A stretch of 64,000 bases of DNA from Paeniglutamicibacter psychrophenolicus (GCF_030812255.1 NZ_JAUSSH010000012.1:1-64000); one strand, 5' to 3'; counted from the stretch's first letter, positions 7,691 through 16,855 are shown. Program-made: numbers and translations. The notes: a model not told the origin generated them from the letters alone.

Positions 7691-9175
7691 CTAGCGCTGC
7701 TTGAAGACGGTGTCCTGCCAGGCCTTGTGCACATCGGTGTCGTGGGAGATCAGCACGTGCTTGACGTTGGTGTATTCCTCAAAGGAGTAGGAGCTCATGT
7801 CCTTGCCGAAGCCCGAGGCCTTATACCCGCCATGCGGCATTTCCGAGACGATCGGGATGTGCTCGTTGATCCACACGCAGCCGGCCTGGATCTGGGCGGC
7901 GGCACGCATTGCCAGGTTCACGTTGCCGGTCCAGGCCGAGGCGGCCAGCCCGTAGGGGGTGTCGTTGGCCAGGGCGATGCCCTGTTCATCGGCCTCGAAG
8001 GGCAGCGCGACCAGCACGGGACCGAAGACCTCGTCCTGGACGATCTCGGAATCCTGTGCGGCGCCGGTGATGAGCGTGGGGCGGTAGAACGCCCCGGGCA
8101 GCTCCGGGGCCAGCCCGCCGGCCAGCACGCTGGCGCCGGAGTCCCGGGCGCGCTGGACCATGGAGGCGACCTTGTCGCGGTGGGCGAAGGAGATCAGCGA
8201 GCCCATGTCGGTGTCCGGGTCGGCGGGATCTCCCACGACCATGGCGTCCATGAGTTCGGCCACCCGTGCGGTGAACTTCCCGAACAGCGAGGAATGCACG
8301 TAGGCACGGGTCGCGGCGGTGCAGTCCTGGCCGGCATTGATGGTGGAACCGGCCACGGCGCCGTGGGCCGCGGCCTCCACGTCGGCGTCGGCAAAGACGA
8401 CCAGCGGCGCCTTGCCGCCGAGTTCCAGGTGCACGCGCTTGCCGGTCTCGGCGGCCATTTCCATGATGCGCCGGCCCACGGCCGTGGAACCGGTGAAGGA
8501 GCTCATGGCCACCTGCGGGTGGCGGACCAGGGCCTCGCCGACCTCGCGGCCGGAACCCGTGACGATGTTGATGACCCCGTCGGGGATGCCTGCGGCGGTG
8601 GCCGCCTCGGCGAAGACGAGCGAGGTTGCCGGGGTCAGTTCGCTGGGCTTGAGCACGATGGTGTTGCCGGCCGCGATCGCCGGAAGGATCTTCCAGGCCG
8701 CCATCTGCAGCGGGTAGTTCCACGGGGCGATCGAGCCGATCACTCCGATCGCCTCGCGGCGGATCATCGAGGTGGAGTTTCCGGCGTAGTCCCCGGCGGC
8801 CTGGCCCTGCAGGTGGCGTGCGGCGCCGGCGAAGAAGTTCACGTTGTCGATGGTGCCGGGTACGTCGAACTCGGTGGACATGCGCGTGGACTTGCCGGTC
8901 TGGGCGGTTTCCAGCGCGGCGAGCTGCCCGGCGCGGGAGGCCAGCTCGGTGGCGAAGGCCAGCAGGAAGTCGGAGCGGGCACCGGGGGTCAGCCGCGACC
9001 AGGTGGTGAAGGCCGTAGCGGCGGCGGCCACCGCGTCCTCGACATCCCGGGGGCCTGCATAGTCGATGACCGAGTCGACCGCCCCGGTGGCGGGGTTGAT
9101 GCGTTCGGCGGTCGGGCCCGAACCCACGCGGTAGGAGCCGTTGATGTACTGGTTGCCCTGGCCGGCGGTGCTCAT
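7691..9175 (-). CDS. gamma-aminobutyraldehyde dehydrogenase (PatD type)
   Basis: A 494-residue NAD(P)-dependent aldehyde dehydrogenase that should oxidise 4-aminobutanal, from putrescine, to GABA. The NAD-binding strand is GVIGSIAPWNYPLQ (144-157), the general base Glu251 lies in LELGGK and the nucleophile Cys285 in NAGQDCTA. The C-terminal block (CVWINEHIPI, SEMPHGGYKASGFGKDMS, SFEEYT) is the signature I recall for PatD/ABALDH. The ATG at 9173-9175 overlaps the stop of the cupin gene by 4 bp, so the two are co-translated. It is the last enzyme gene of a four-gene operon whose preceding enzyme, an FAD amine oxidase, would supply the aldehyde. Confidence 0.9.
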   Translation of the reverse strand: MSTAGQGNQYINGSYRVGSGPTAERINPATGAVDSVIDYAGPRDVEDAVAAAATAFTTWSRLTPGARSDFLLAFATELASRAGQLAALETAQTGKSTRMSTEFDVPGTIDNVNFFAGAARHLQGQAAGDYAGNSTSMIRREAIGVIGSIAPWNYPLQMAAWKILPAIAAGNTIVLKPSELTPATSLVFAEAATAAGIPDGVINIVTGSGREVGEALVRHPQVAMSSFTGSTAVGRRIMEMAAETGKRVHLELGGKAPLVVFADADVEAAAHGAVAGSTINAGQDCTAATRAYVHSSLFGKFTARVAELMDAMVVGDPADPDTDMGSLISFAHRDKVASMVQRARDSGASVLAGGLAPELPGAFYRPTLITGAAQDSEIVQDEVFGPVLVALPFEADEQGIALANDTPYGLAASAWTGNVNLAMRAAAQIQAGCVWINEHIPIVSEMPHGGYKASGFGKDMSSYSFEEYTNVKHVLISHDTDVHKAWQDTVFKQR

Positions 9176-9570
9176 GAATTGCTCCCGGTGGTATCCGTGG
9201 GGGTGAAGTAGATCTTGCGAAGCGGCTCGGTGACGGTCCAGGTGGTCTGCATGCCAGCGCTCAGGCGCATGATGGTTCCGGGCACCAGGTCGGCGGTGCG
9301 GGCGGGGTGGCCCTCGAAGGCGGCGATGACCACCGTGCCGTGCCCGGCGGTGACGACGAAGATTTCCTCGGCCTCCACGTCGTACAGGGAGCCGGCGGCC
9401 ATCTCCCAGATCCCGAATTCGGTCCCGGCCAGGGTGCCGAGTTCCACCAGCGCGGTGGTGGTGGTTTCGTCGGCCGCCTGAGAGGGGGCCACCGGTTTGT
9501 GGTCCAGGGGCACGCGGTTCACGCGCAATGCCTGGCCGCCCAACAGGTGCGGGAAGTCGGGGGTGCTCAC
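9172..9570 (-). CDS. cupin-domain protein (Cupin_3/DUF861-like)
   Basis: A 132-residue single-cupin protein. The core reads LAGTEFGIWEMAAGSLYDVEAEEIFVVTAGHGTVVI then PGTIMRLSAGMQTTWTVTEPLRKIYF. The metal-binding histidines of classical cupins are mostly replaced, with Glu-Glu and Thr-Val at those places, as in the EutQ/DUF861 branch, so a catalytic metal is doubtful. Cupins of this kind often sit with DAO-type amine oxidases and may bind or protect the aldehyde or imine; no direct evidence exists here. It overlaps its neighbours by 4 bp on each side, indicating tight translational coupling. Confidence 0.85.
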   Translation of the reverse strand: MSTPDFPHLLGGQALRVNRVPLDHKPVAPSQAADETTTTALVELGTLAGTEFGIWEMAAGSLYDVEAEEIFVVTAGHGTVVIAAFEGHPARTADLVPGTIMRLSAGMQTTWTVTEPLRKIYFTPTDTTGSNS

Positions 9571-11033
9571 GAGTCGAACCCCATTCCGAGCCGGTCCATG
9601 GCCTTGAGGAACGGGCCGCGCCTGCCCTCGTTCCGGTCGGCCTTGACCAGGCCGTTGGTCATCAATTTGACGCCCAGCCAGGCCACCGGTTCCGGGGGGA
9701 AGGGCAACGGCTTCTTCCTGACCATTTCCAGTTCGGTCAGCTCGGTCGTGGCGCCCGAGAGCAGATCGAGCATGACCCGTGCCCCGAAGCGCGTGGCACC
9801 CACGCCCAGTCCGGTGTACCCGGCGCAGTAGGCGACGCGTCCGCCGTGGGAGGTGTCGAAGAAGGCGAAGAAGCGGCTGCAGGTGTCGATGGCCCCGCCC
9901 CAGGCATGGGAGAACCTGATGCCCTCCAGCTGCGGGAAGGTGCCCACGAAGTGCGCGGCGAGCTTCCGGAAGGTCTCGTGGTGGGTGTCGTATTGGTGCT
10001 TGACGCCCCGCCCGTAGTGGTAGACGGCGTCGTAGCCGCCAAAGAGGATGCGCCAGCCGCCGTTCGCATCCACGGTGGGGCGGGAGTAGTGGAAGCGGTT
10101 GTTCATGTCGGCCAGGCCCATGCCTTCCTCCCAGCCGATGGCCGCACGCTGCTGATCGGTCAGCGGCTCAGTCATCAGGGCGTAGTCGTACACCGGGATG
10201 GTGTGCATCCGGTGGCGCTTGAGCAGCGATGGGAACACATTGGTGGCCAGGGCGACCCGCGCGGCGGTGATGTGCCCCGCCCCGGTGCGCACCCCGATCG
10301 ATTCGGGGGTGGAAGTCAGTTCCTCGCCCTTGGTGTGCTCGAAGATCTTCACGCCCAGCTCCAGGGCGACCCGGCGCAGGCCCCAGGCGAGCTTGGCCGG
10401 GTGCACCAGCACGGTGGTGTGCTTTTCCCAGTTTCCGCCCTCGAAGATCGGCGAGTTGATGTGGCTCCTGACCTCCTGTGCGTCCATGAAGGGCACTTCG
10501 GGGTTGGCCGCCGCCTCCTCCTTGAGCCAGGACACCTGGTGTTGTTCGGTGGCGACGTTCAGCACGCCGCTCGGTGCCAGGTCGCAGTCGATGTTGTACC
10601 TCTGGATGGTTTCGACGATGCCGGCGAGGTTTTCGGCGCCAAGCTCGGTGAGCCGCTTGTTTTCCCTGGGCAGGTGCTTTTCGCCGTTGGATGCCCCGTG
10701 CACCAGCGATGCCTCGCAGAAACCGCCGTTGCGCCCGGAGGCGGCCCAGCCGATGGTCTCAGATTCGATCAGGGTGACATCCCGGGCAGGGTCCGCTTCC
10801 TTGGCCAGCAACGCGGTCCACAACCCGGAGTAGCCGCCGCCGACGACCAGCAGGTCGGTGGACACGCTGCCTTCCAACGCCGGAAGCGGGGCCGGGCGGT
10901 CGGGGTGCTGCAGCCAGTAGGGGGAGTAGTCGGTGCCGGACAGCGCCGCGTCGATGGTGGACCCGGAAACGGCCGCCTCGATGCGGTCAAAGGAGACGTG
11001 GGTGCCGTTGGAGGTGGCAGGAATGCTGCTCAT
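9567..11033 (-). CDS. FAD-dependent amine oxidase of the DAO family (gamma-glutamylputrescine oxidase-like)
   Basis: A 488-residue flavoprotein with a dinucleotide-binding loop LLVVGGGYSGLWTA (61-74), the IESETIGWAASGRNGGF segment typical of PuuB-like oxidases, and a C-terminal FAD contact near CAGYTGLGVGATRFGARV. It should oxidise a primary or secondary amine to an aldehyde, with H2O2 and ammonia or an amine. Gamma-glutamylputrescine or putrescine fits the adjacent PatD-type dehydrogenase, but no gamma-glutamyl ligase or hydrolase gene is in the window. The ATG at 11031-11033 follows AAGGA; a second ATG 15 bases upstream lacks a ribosome binding site. It overlaps the cupin gene by 4 bp. Confidence 0.88.
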   Translation of the reverse strand: MSSIPATSNGTHVSFDRIEAAVSGSTIDAALSGTDYSPYWLQHPDRPAPLPALEGSVSTDLLVVGGGYSGLWTALLAKEADPARDVTLIESETIGWAASGRNGGFCEASLVHGASNGEKHLPRENKRLTELGAENLAGIVETIQRYNIDCDLAPSGVLNVATEQHQVSWLKEEAAANPEVPFMDAQEVRSHINSPIFEGGNWEKHTTVLVHPAKLAWGLRRVALELGVKIFEHTKGEELTSTPESIGVRTGAGHITAARVALATNVFPSLLKRHRMHTIPVYDYALMTEPLTDQQRAAIGWEEGMGLADMNNRFHYSRPTVDANGGWRILFGGYDAVYHYGRGVKHQYDTHHETFRKLAAHFVGTFPQLEGIRFSHAWGGAIDTCSRFFAFFDTSHGGRVAYCAGYTGLGVGATRFGARVMLDLLSGATTELTELEMVRKKPLPFPPEPVAWLGVKLMTNGLVKADRNEGRRGPFLKAMDRLGMGFDS

Positions 11034-11113
11034 GGAGGTTCCTTGCATGGATAAAGTGAACGGGGGTTCGAGTAAAAGATGCCTGCGGGAGAACTGGAGC
11101 CGAAGCGGTGCCC

Positions 11114-12781
11114 CTAGACACCCGCGGTGGCCCGGGTGAAGACCGCGTGCCCGGAGGCGAGGGTGAGTTCCACCCCCACCCGGTGCAGGTCGCGGGAGGG
11201 GATGGAGAATGGATCGGCATCCAGCAGCGCCAGGTCGGCCCGTGCCCCGGGGCGGAGGTGTCCCCCTTCATGGTCGCGGTTCACCCAGGCGCTGCCGGCC
11301 GTGTATCCGCGCATGGCCTCCAGCACCGTGATGGCCTGCTCCGGGACCAGTGGCGTTCCCTGGGGGTGGCCGGGCTCGGTGCGGTTGACCGCGACGTGGA
11401 TGGCCGCAAACGGGTCGGGCGTGGAAACCGGCCAGTCCGATCCCATCACCAGGTGCGCCCCGGCATCGATCAGGGAGCGGAAGGGGTACTGCCAGCCGGC
11501 GCGTTCCCCGCCCAGGATCGGGTTGGTCAGCTCCAGCATTTGCTCGTCGTTGCAGGCCCAGAGCGCCTGGGCGTTGATGCCCAAGCCCAGGGCCCCGAAC
11601 CTTGCCACGTCGTCGGGGTGGATGACCTGTACGTGGGCGAGGTGGTGGCGCCCGCCGGTGGCGCCGTTGGCCGCGCGGGCGGCCTCGAGTGCATCCAGGC
11701 CCATGCGCGCGGCGCCGTCGCCGATGACGTGCAGGTGCAGGTCGAATCCCGCGGCGTCCAGCGCCACGGCGACCGCGGTGAGCACCTCGGCGGAGAGGTA
11801 GCGCAGCCCGGTCTCGTCCGGGGAGTCGGGGGCGCAATCGCAGGAGCGCGGGTAGGGATCGAGCATGGCGGCGGTCCGGTTCTCCGCGACCCCGTCGACC
11901 ATGATCTTCGCGGTGGTGGTGCGGAATCCGGCGACGGCGTTTTCCTTCCGGCGGGCCAGGAAATTGTCGACCAGGGCGGGCACGGACTCGAGGGTGGTCT
12001 CGCGGGGAACCCAGAGTGCGCCTGCCGCCTTGCCGGTGAGCAGGCCCTCGGCCAGCAACCCGCGGTAGATGGGCGAGCCGTCAGCGTAGCCGGCGTAGTT
12101 GCCCAGGAGCGCTTCCTGCCATCCGGTGATCCCGAAGGAGTGCAGGTACCGCTGTCCGGCCAGCAGCCCCGCGCGCAGGGCGGCCGGATCGGGTGCGGGG
12201 ATCAGGGCGTTGACCAGGTCCATGGCGCCCTCGTGCAGGGTTCCGGTGGGTTTCCGGTGTGCATCGCGTTCGATGCGGCCGTCGACCGGGTCCGGCGTCT
12301 GCGCGGTGATCCCGGCAAGCCGCAGGGCCGCGGAATTGACCCAGGCACCGTGGTAGTCGCGGTTGACCAGGTAGGTGGGGGTCTCGCCGGTGAGGGGGTC
12401 CAGCATTGCGGCGGTGGGCGTGCCGCCGGGGAAATCGCTCATGGACCAGCCGCCGCCGGTGATCCAGTCGCCGGTGTGGGTGGCGGCGAAGGAAGCGATG
12501 GCGGCCAGGGTGTCGTCGGGGCCGTCGGCGCCGGTGAGATCGCAGGCCAGGGATTCCACCCCGCCCATCAGGACATGGACATGCGCGTCGATGAAGCCGG
12601 GGGACAGTGCGCGGTCGGCCAGGGACACGTCGTTGCGCGGGTCCGGGAGCGCGCGGCGGACCTGTGCCTCGGGCCCCACTGCGAGGATGCGGCCGTTGCG
12701 CACGGCGAGCGCGCTGCCTGCGGGCAGGACGTTGCGGCCGTTGAAGATGGTGCCCGAATGAAATAGCCAGCTCGTGCTCAC
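11114..12781 (-). CDS. amidohydrolase family 3 (YtcJ-like) metal-dependent hydrolase
   Basis: A 555-residue amidohydrolase of the YtcJ/Amidohydro_3 type, cytoplasmic, probably with zinc. Visible ligands are DAHVH (65-69), the lysine in TTAKIMVDGVAEN, the histidines in HLHVIGDGA and HLAHVQVIHPDD, and the aspartate of GSDWPV. Members cleave exocyclic amides or carbamates of varied substrates, and the true substrate cannot be read. It is the first gene of the amine operon, 80 bp before the FAD oxidase. A natural guess is release of a free amine, or of GABA, from an N-acyl conjugate, taking the place of PuuD. Its promoter overlaps the TetR-type operator at 12878-12896. Confidence 0.85.
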   Translation of the reverse strand: MSTSWLFHSGTIFNGRNVLPAGSALAVRNGRILAVGPEAQVRRALPDPRNDVSLADRALSPGFIDAHVHVLMGGVESLACDLTGADGPDDTLAAIASFAATHTGDWITGGGWSMSDFPGGTPTAAMLDPLTGETPTYLVNRDYHGAWVNSAALRLAGITAQTPDPVDGRIERDAHRKPTGTLHEGAMDLVNALIPAPDPAALRAGLLAGQRYLHSFGITGWQEALLGNYAGYADGSPIYRGLLAEGLLTGKAAGALWVPRETTLESVPALVDNFLARRKENAVAGFRTTTAKIMVDGVAENRTAAMLDPYPRSCDCAPDSPDETGLRYLSAEVLTAVAVALDAAGFDLHLHVIGDGAARMGLDALEAARAANGATGGRHHLAHVQVIHPDDVARFGALGLGINAQALWACNDEQMLELTNPILGGERAGWQYPFRSLIDAGAHLVMGSDWPVSTPDPFAAIHVAVNRTEPGHPQGTPLVPEQAITVLEAMRGYTAGSAWVNRDHEGGHLRPGARADLALLDADPFSIPSRDLHRVGVELTLASGHAVFTRATAGV

Positions 12782-12855
12782 GGATGCCCTTTCGGCGTCG
12801 GTGCGGATGGTCCCGGAAGGGTCGTGTCCGCGCCATTGGGGACGTGACCCACTTC

Positions 12856-12896
12856 ATAAAATCGCACCCATAACCTAAAGTCAACAGTGTTGACTT
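12856..12896 (-). promoter_or_regulatory. operon promoter overlapping a perfect TetR-type operator
   Basis: AAGTCAACA-G-TGTTGACTT at 12878-12896 is a perfect inverted repeat with 9-base arms. On the minus strand it contains TTGACT (12879-12884), followed 17 bp later by TTTTAT (12856-12861), a good -35/-10 pair reading into the amidohydrolase gene. A repressor on the palindrome would block the -35. It also lies 31 bp before the divergent TetR gene, the likely ligand and likely autoregulated. Confidence 0.75.
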
Positions 12897-12926
12897 CAAG
12901 GCGAGGGCAAGGGAGCGCCACCACCG

Positions 12927-13613
12927 ATGGACAACGACAAGCCAGTGGGCAAGGCACCTGCGAGGCGCCGCAGGGCCCAGGGGCTCGGTCGCGAGGTCAT
13001 CCTCGAGGCCTGCCTGCGGCTCGCTGCCGGGACCGAATCCGATGCGCTGTCCTTCCGCAAGATCGGCAAGGAGCTTGGGGCGGACCCCACGGCGCTCTAC
13101 CGCCACTTCGCCGGCAAGGACGAGTTGCTGCTGGCGCTCGCCGACCGCGTCATCGCGATGGGCATGGACGGCTATGTCCCGGGCCCCGGCTGGGAGGCCT
13201 CGGTACGGGACCTGATGCTGCGGTTCCGGGCCATCTTCCTGCATTACCCCCAGGTCGCCACGCTTGCCGCACTGCGCGTGACCCGCCAGGAGGGCGAGCG
13301 TGAATTCATCGAGGCGATGCTCGCGGCCCTGCGGCAGGCGGGCTTCGGCCGGCACGAGTCCGCGCTGGTGTACCGGGCGTGCGGCGACTTCGTGCTGGCG
13401 TGGACCGGTTTCAGTGCCGGGTTGGTGCTGCTGGGCGAGAAGTCCGCGCAGGACGACGAGGCCTGGGTGTCCAGCTACGCGGAGGTGGACACCGAGCGGT
13501 ATCCGCTGGCGGCCGACTCGGTGGAAACAATGGCCGCGGTCCGAGACGAGGAGAACTACCGGTTCGCCCTGGAGCTGCTGCTGGGCGGGATCGCCGCGCG
13601 GCTGGTGCGCTGA
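12927..13613 (+). CDS. TetR/AcrR family regulator, likely repressor of the amine operon
   Basis: A 228-residue TetR-type protein. A basic N-terminal tail (APARRRRAQ) leads into the DNA-binding domain, with the helix-turn-helix at 41-61 (LSFRKIGKELGADPTALYRH). The C-terminal domain, with VRDLMLRFRAIFLHYPQVA, resembles the TetR_C branch found in many actinobacterial regulators and should bind an inducer. It is divergent from the amidohydrolase-oxidase-cupin-dehydrogenase operon, with a perfect 19 bp palindrome in the 145 bp gap. That arrangement argues for repression relieved by an amine or its aldehyde. The start ATG follows AAGGGAG about 12 bases upstream. Confidence 0.88.
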   Translation: MDNDKPVGKAPARRRRAQGLGREVILEACLRLAAGTESDALSFRKIGKELGADPTALYRHFAGKDELLLALADRVIAMGMDGYVPGPGWEASVRDLMLRFRAIFLHYPQVATLAALRVTRQEGEREFIEAMLAALRQAGFGRHESALVYRACGDFVLAWTGFSAGLVLLGEKSAQDDEAWVSSYAEVDTERYPLAADSVETMAAVRDEENYRFALELLLGGIAARLVR

Positions 13614-13687
13614 GCGCCGTGCGGCCGCGGCAGGGAACCGGGAAGTATCCCGAAACTCCGCCGCGGCGGCGAAACGGCGACTTCAGG

Positions 13688-14155
13688 TCAGCGGCCGGTG
13701 CCCGCCGCGGAACGGTTGGCGGCCAGCCGCACGCCGATCCCGCAGAGCATGACCAGTACCAACTCGACGGCGGCGATGCCCAGCATTGCGCCGGAGCCGG
13801 CGGTCGCAACCGGTCCCTCGCCGCCGTGCCGGTGCCCGTGGACGCCCAAGGCCATGAAGGTGTGCGCCAGGGCCATGAGGGCGGACATGGCCAGCAATTC
13901 GAGAAGGGCCGCCGGGTTTCCCCAGGCTCGGTGTGCACACTTGAGGCACAGCAACACCATGGCACCCAGAACGGCGCCCACCCACGGCCCGTGGGGGAAC
14001 TCCACCATGACCCACACATGGACCAGGGCCAGGCCCGCCGCCAGGACGGCAACGATCCGCGCGTAGACCACTGGCCCCGGCACCCGGGTCAGCACCGTCG
14101 CACCGATCCGCGGCACGGGCCACGTGGCTGGGGTGTCGGCAAGATTCGTGGTCAT
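13688..14155 (-). CDS. small four-helix membrane protein downstream of the amine oxidase
   Basis: A 155-residue integral membrane protein of unknown function. Four hydrophobic segments lie at about 32-50, 55-75, 85-103 and 120-145, with a His-rich loop HGHRHGGEGP between the last two. It starts 10 bp after the stop of the copper amine oxidase gene and is surely co-transcribed with it. The His-rich loop and its partner suggest a role in copper supply or amine uptake, but that is only a guess. The ATG at 14153-14155 is chosen; a longer frame reading back into the oxidase gene (to 14395) is a shadow. It converges with the TetR gene 74 bp away. Confidence 0.7.
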   Translation of the reverse strand: MTTNLADTPATWPVPRIGATVLTRVPGPVVYARIVAVLAAGLALVHVWVMVEFPHGPWVGAVLGAMVLLCLKCAHRAWGNPAALLELLAMSALMALAHTFMALGVHGHRHGGEGPVATAGSGAMLGIAAVELVLVMLCGIGVRLAANRSAAGTGR

Positions 14156-14165
14156 GGCATGCTGC

Positions 14166-16082
14166 CTAGGAGTGGCAGGACTTGCCGGTGGCAGGGGCCG
14201 GGACATCCAGGACCGGCGAGCGGTCGAAGAAGCCCTCGGGACGCAGCTTGAAGCCCACGGTGTCCACCGGCATGATGGGCCAGTCCTCCGGGCGCGGGAA
14301 GTGCGTGAGCCCGAAGGTGTGCCACAGGACGATCTCCTCGCCGTCAATGCTGCGGTCGGCCTTGACCCACTCGGGCAGACCGGCGCCACCGGCATGCTGG
14401 TTCACGAAGTCGCCGGTCGGGTAACGCTGGTCCTCGGTGGCCGGGGTGACCCACAAGGCCTTGGACGCGAAAGTGGCGCGACGGTGGATCGAGGATCCCT
14501 CGTCGGCCAGCAGCGTCGGGTTGCCCTGCGGGTGCAGCTTGTAGCCCACAGGATGGCCCAGGCGGTTTTTCGATTCAGGGTTGGAGACCACCCAGGTGCG
14601 CCCCCTGGAGTTGTCCGCTTCGCGGATCGCTTCGGACTCGCGGGCCAGTACCGTGCGCCGGCGCGAGAAGGCGTTGCCGCGCAGGTTCTCCGGACCGGTC
14701 GGCACGCGAACCACGTCCTCTTCCTCGACACGGCCCGGGCCTCCGTCCAGGGCAAAGTCCAGCCGGGCACCGAAGAGGTGCTGGTGGTAGGGGGCACCGA
14801 GGCCCGGGGCCAGTTCCGAGGCGTATGGTGTTTCCCCGTCCGGAAGTGCGCTGGTGAACACGATGCCGGTGGCCTTGGCCTCGAACTCAATGGTGCCGTC
14901 GAGGTAGAGGTACCAGTAGAAACCGTAGTCGTAGTTGCCCACGGTGGTGAAGAAGGAGATCACCAGGCGGCGGTTGCGTCGGGTGTAGTTGATGCCGCTC
15001 CACAGATCCGAGTGCTTGGCCAGGATCGACCAGTCCTCCTCGTGCATGCAGATGCCGTTGCGGATGGTGCGGGCCTCGCCGCGGGCATTGGAGACCACCG
15101 GGGAGATGTAGTGGATCTCGCCCAGGCAGTCGCAGCCCAGCTCCAGGGAGTTGGCAAACTGTCCCACCAGGTATTCGCCGGTGTCGAAATAGTTCTGCCA
15201 GCTGCGCACCGGTGAGGGATCGCCGTAGGGGACCACCATCTCGGCAATCGAGGCGCGGTTGAGGATGCGCCGGGGTGCACCCTTGTCCTCGAAGGAAATG
15301 TTGTGCAGGACCAGGCCCTCGCGCACGTCGAAGCCCACGTCCAGGCTCCATTTTTCCCACTCGACGTGGTTGCCGCCGGTGACGGAGAAGCTGGGGCCCT
15401 CGGGTTGGGTGATGGAGATCGGCTTCTGCGTGGTGCGCAGCGGGCCGGTCAATTCGGGGTCGGTGTAGTTGCCGTGCTCGGCGGGGATCGGGACGACGCC
15501 CAGGTCGATGACTTGGTCCACGCTGAGGTTTCCCACGTCCACGTAGCCGACGAGTCCGTCGACCGGGTGGGCCCAGGCCGAGTCCTCCGGGTGATCCTGC
15601 ACGAAGGCCAGTCCGCGCAGGATGCGGCGGCCCGATTCCTCCGGGTACTCGAACACACCGGCAGAGAGCGGGGCGACGCGCACCTTGTCCACGTCGAGGT
15701 TCCGCTTGGCCAGGGCCTCGAGCCAGCGCGGGTCCTGTGCCAGCAATTGCTCGACGACTTCGAATTCCTCCTCCAGCACCGGCAGCTCGCCGCCGGAGGC
15801 GGTGTCCAGCTCGATGACGCTTTCCACCTCGCCGTGGGTCACGGAAACCACGACGTCCTTGGGGCGGTTGCCGCCGACATCGAGGAGGAAGACCCGGAAG
15901 CGGCGATCGGCCTCCGTCGCGTCCCGGCGTGGATCCTCGAGTCCCAGGTAGGCCACGCGGGCCGATTCCGGGAAGTGGCCGTTTTCGGCCAGGATGGTGC
16001 GCACCTGTGCGATTTCCGCTTCGGTGGCAAGCGCATAGGCGCCGAGGCGGGTGTCTTTGTCGATGGCGTTGCTGAGGTTCAT
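14166..16082 (-). CDS. copper amine oxidase (phenylethylamine/tyramine oxidase type)
   Basis: A 638-residue topaquinone enzyme that oxidises aromatic monoamines to aldehyde, NH3 and H2O2. Tyr384 in the NYDY motif (383-386) is the precursor of topaquinone. Asp300 in YFDTGEY is the catalytic base, and His433, His435 (HQH) and His594 (GLTH) bind copper. These sit two residues after the positions I recall for Arthrobacter globiformis phenylethylamine oxidase, also 638 residues long, and most of the sequence looks shared, so this is probably its orthologue. The ATG at 16080-16082 follows AAAGGG; an in-frame start 66 bases upstream is rejected. A membrane protein gene follows and a TetR gene is divergent. 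Confidence 0.96.
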   Translation of the reverse strand: MNLSNAIDKDTRLGAYALATEAEIAQVRTILAENGHFPESARVAYLGLEDPRRDATEADRRFRVFLLDVGGNRPKDVVVSVTHGEVESVIELDTASGGELPVLEEEFEVVEQLLAQDPRWLEALAKRNLDVDKVRVAPLSAGVFEYPEESGRRILRGLAFVQDHPEDSAWAHPVDGLVGYVDVGNLSVDQVIDLGVVPIPAEHGNYTDPELTGPLRTTQKPISITQPEGPSFSVTGGNHVEWEKWSLDVGFDVREGLVLHNISFEDKGAPRRILNRASIAEMVVPYGDPSPVRSWQNYFDTGEYLVGQFANSLELGCDCLGEIHYISPVVSNARGEARTIRNGICMHEEDWSILAKHSDLWSGINYTRRNRRLVISFFTTVGNYDYGFYWYLYLDGTIEFEAKATGIVFTSALPDGETPYASELAPGLGAPYHQHLFGARLDFALDGGPGRVEEEDVVRVPTGPENLRGNAFSRRRTVLARESEAIREADNSRGRTWVVSNPESKNRLGHPVGYKLHPQGNPTLLADEGSSIHRRATFASKALWVTPATEDQRYPTGDFVNQHAGGAGLPEWVKADRSIDGEEIVLWHTFGLTHFPRPEDWPIMPVDTVGFKLRPEGFFDRSPVLDVPAPATGKSCHS

Positions 16083-16152
16083 GGCGTTGCCCTTTCGGGG
16101 ATGGGGACGAACGAGACGTGCATTACCGGTGCCAGTGACCTGCACCACGTTT

Positions 16153-16176
16153 TTATTCTATGCTTGTAGAGAATAA
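16153..16176. promoter_or_regulatory. candidate TetR operator between the amine oxidase and its divergent regulator
   Basis: TTATTCT (16153-16159) and AGAATAA (16170-16176) are perfect inverted arms around a 10-base centre, with two more symmetric bases inside. On the minus strand the left arm supplies TAGAAT, a good -10, about 70 bp before the oxidase start. The divergent TetR protein is the obvious candidate ligand. Inference. Confidence 0.55.
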
Positions 16177-16252
16177 CCGTGTTTGTCGGGCATGGCAAGG
16201 GTGTGGTTCCCGGGCGGTGCGCCGTGCGGCAGGGGGTGGAGGAATCCGTAGG

Positions 16253-16855
16253 ATGGGTGGCATGCCAAAGATTGTTGATCATGATGCCCGCCGCCTTGAG
16301 CTTGTCGAGGTCACGTGGAGGGTCATTGCCCACCGCGGCTTTGACGGGGTGACCCTGCGCGACGTGGCGGCCGAAGCCGGCTTTGCCAACGGGGCCCTGA
16401 AGCCGTACTTTCCCACCAGGGCCAGCTTGGTCCGTGCAACGTTTACCCACGTCTTCGGCCGCACCAATGCCCGGGTCGAATCTTCCATCCGGGGCCTGGC
16501 CGGGCTGGATGCACTGCATGCCTTTGCCCTGGAGGTCCTGCCCTTGGATGAGGACCGGCTCGACGAGGCCCGGGTTGTGATCCCGTTTTGGCAGGCTGCC
16601 ATCCACGACCCCGATTTTTCCGCACTCAATGACGAGGCCATGCTCCAGTGGCGCCAATGGATTAAGGGGTGGCTCGCGCAGGCGCAGAACGAGGGCTCGC
16701 TGCGCGGGGGAGTCGTTGGCGAGGTCGCGACGGAAGCGCTGCTCACCTTCCTGTTGGGCGCCCAGGTGGCGGCCGTGCTGGATGCAGGTTACAACGATCC
16801 TGCTCACCTGCGTGCCCAGTTGGATCAATATCTGGAGCTGTTGAAGGCGGGCTGA
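16253..16855 (+). CDS. TetR family regulator (BetI-like), divergent from the copper amine oxidase
   Basis: A 200-residue regulator with the helix-turn-helix at 33-53 (VTLRDVAAEAGFANGALKPYF) and a BetI-like C-terminal domain (RARVVIPFWQAAIHDP-type region, then WIKGWLAQAQ and LLTFLLGAQVAAVLD). BetI relatives often control amine or betaine oxidation, which suits the neighbour. The ATG at 16253 stands 10 bases after GGAGG (16238-16242). An in-frame start at 16160 would fall inside the palindromic operator and is rejected. Probably represses the oxidase and itself through 16153-16176. An AraC gene follows 152 bp downstream. Confidence 0.85.
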   Translation: MGGMPKIVDHDARRLELVEVTWRVIAHRGFDGVTLRDVAAEAGFANGALKPYFPTRASLVRATFTHVFGRTNARVESSIRGLAGLDALHAFALEVLPLDEDRLDEARVVIPFWQAAIHDPDFSALNDEAMLQWRQWIKGWLAQAQNEGSLRGGVVGEVATEALLTFLLGAQVAAVLDAGYNDPAHLRAQLDQYLELLKAG

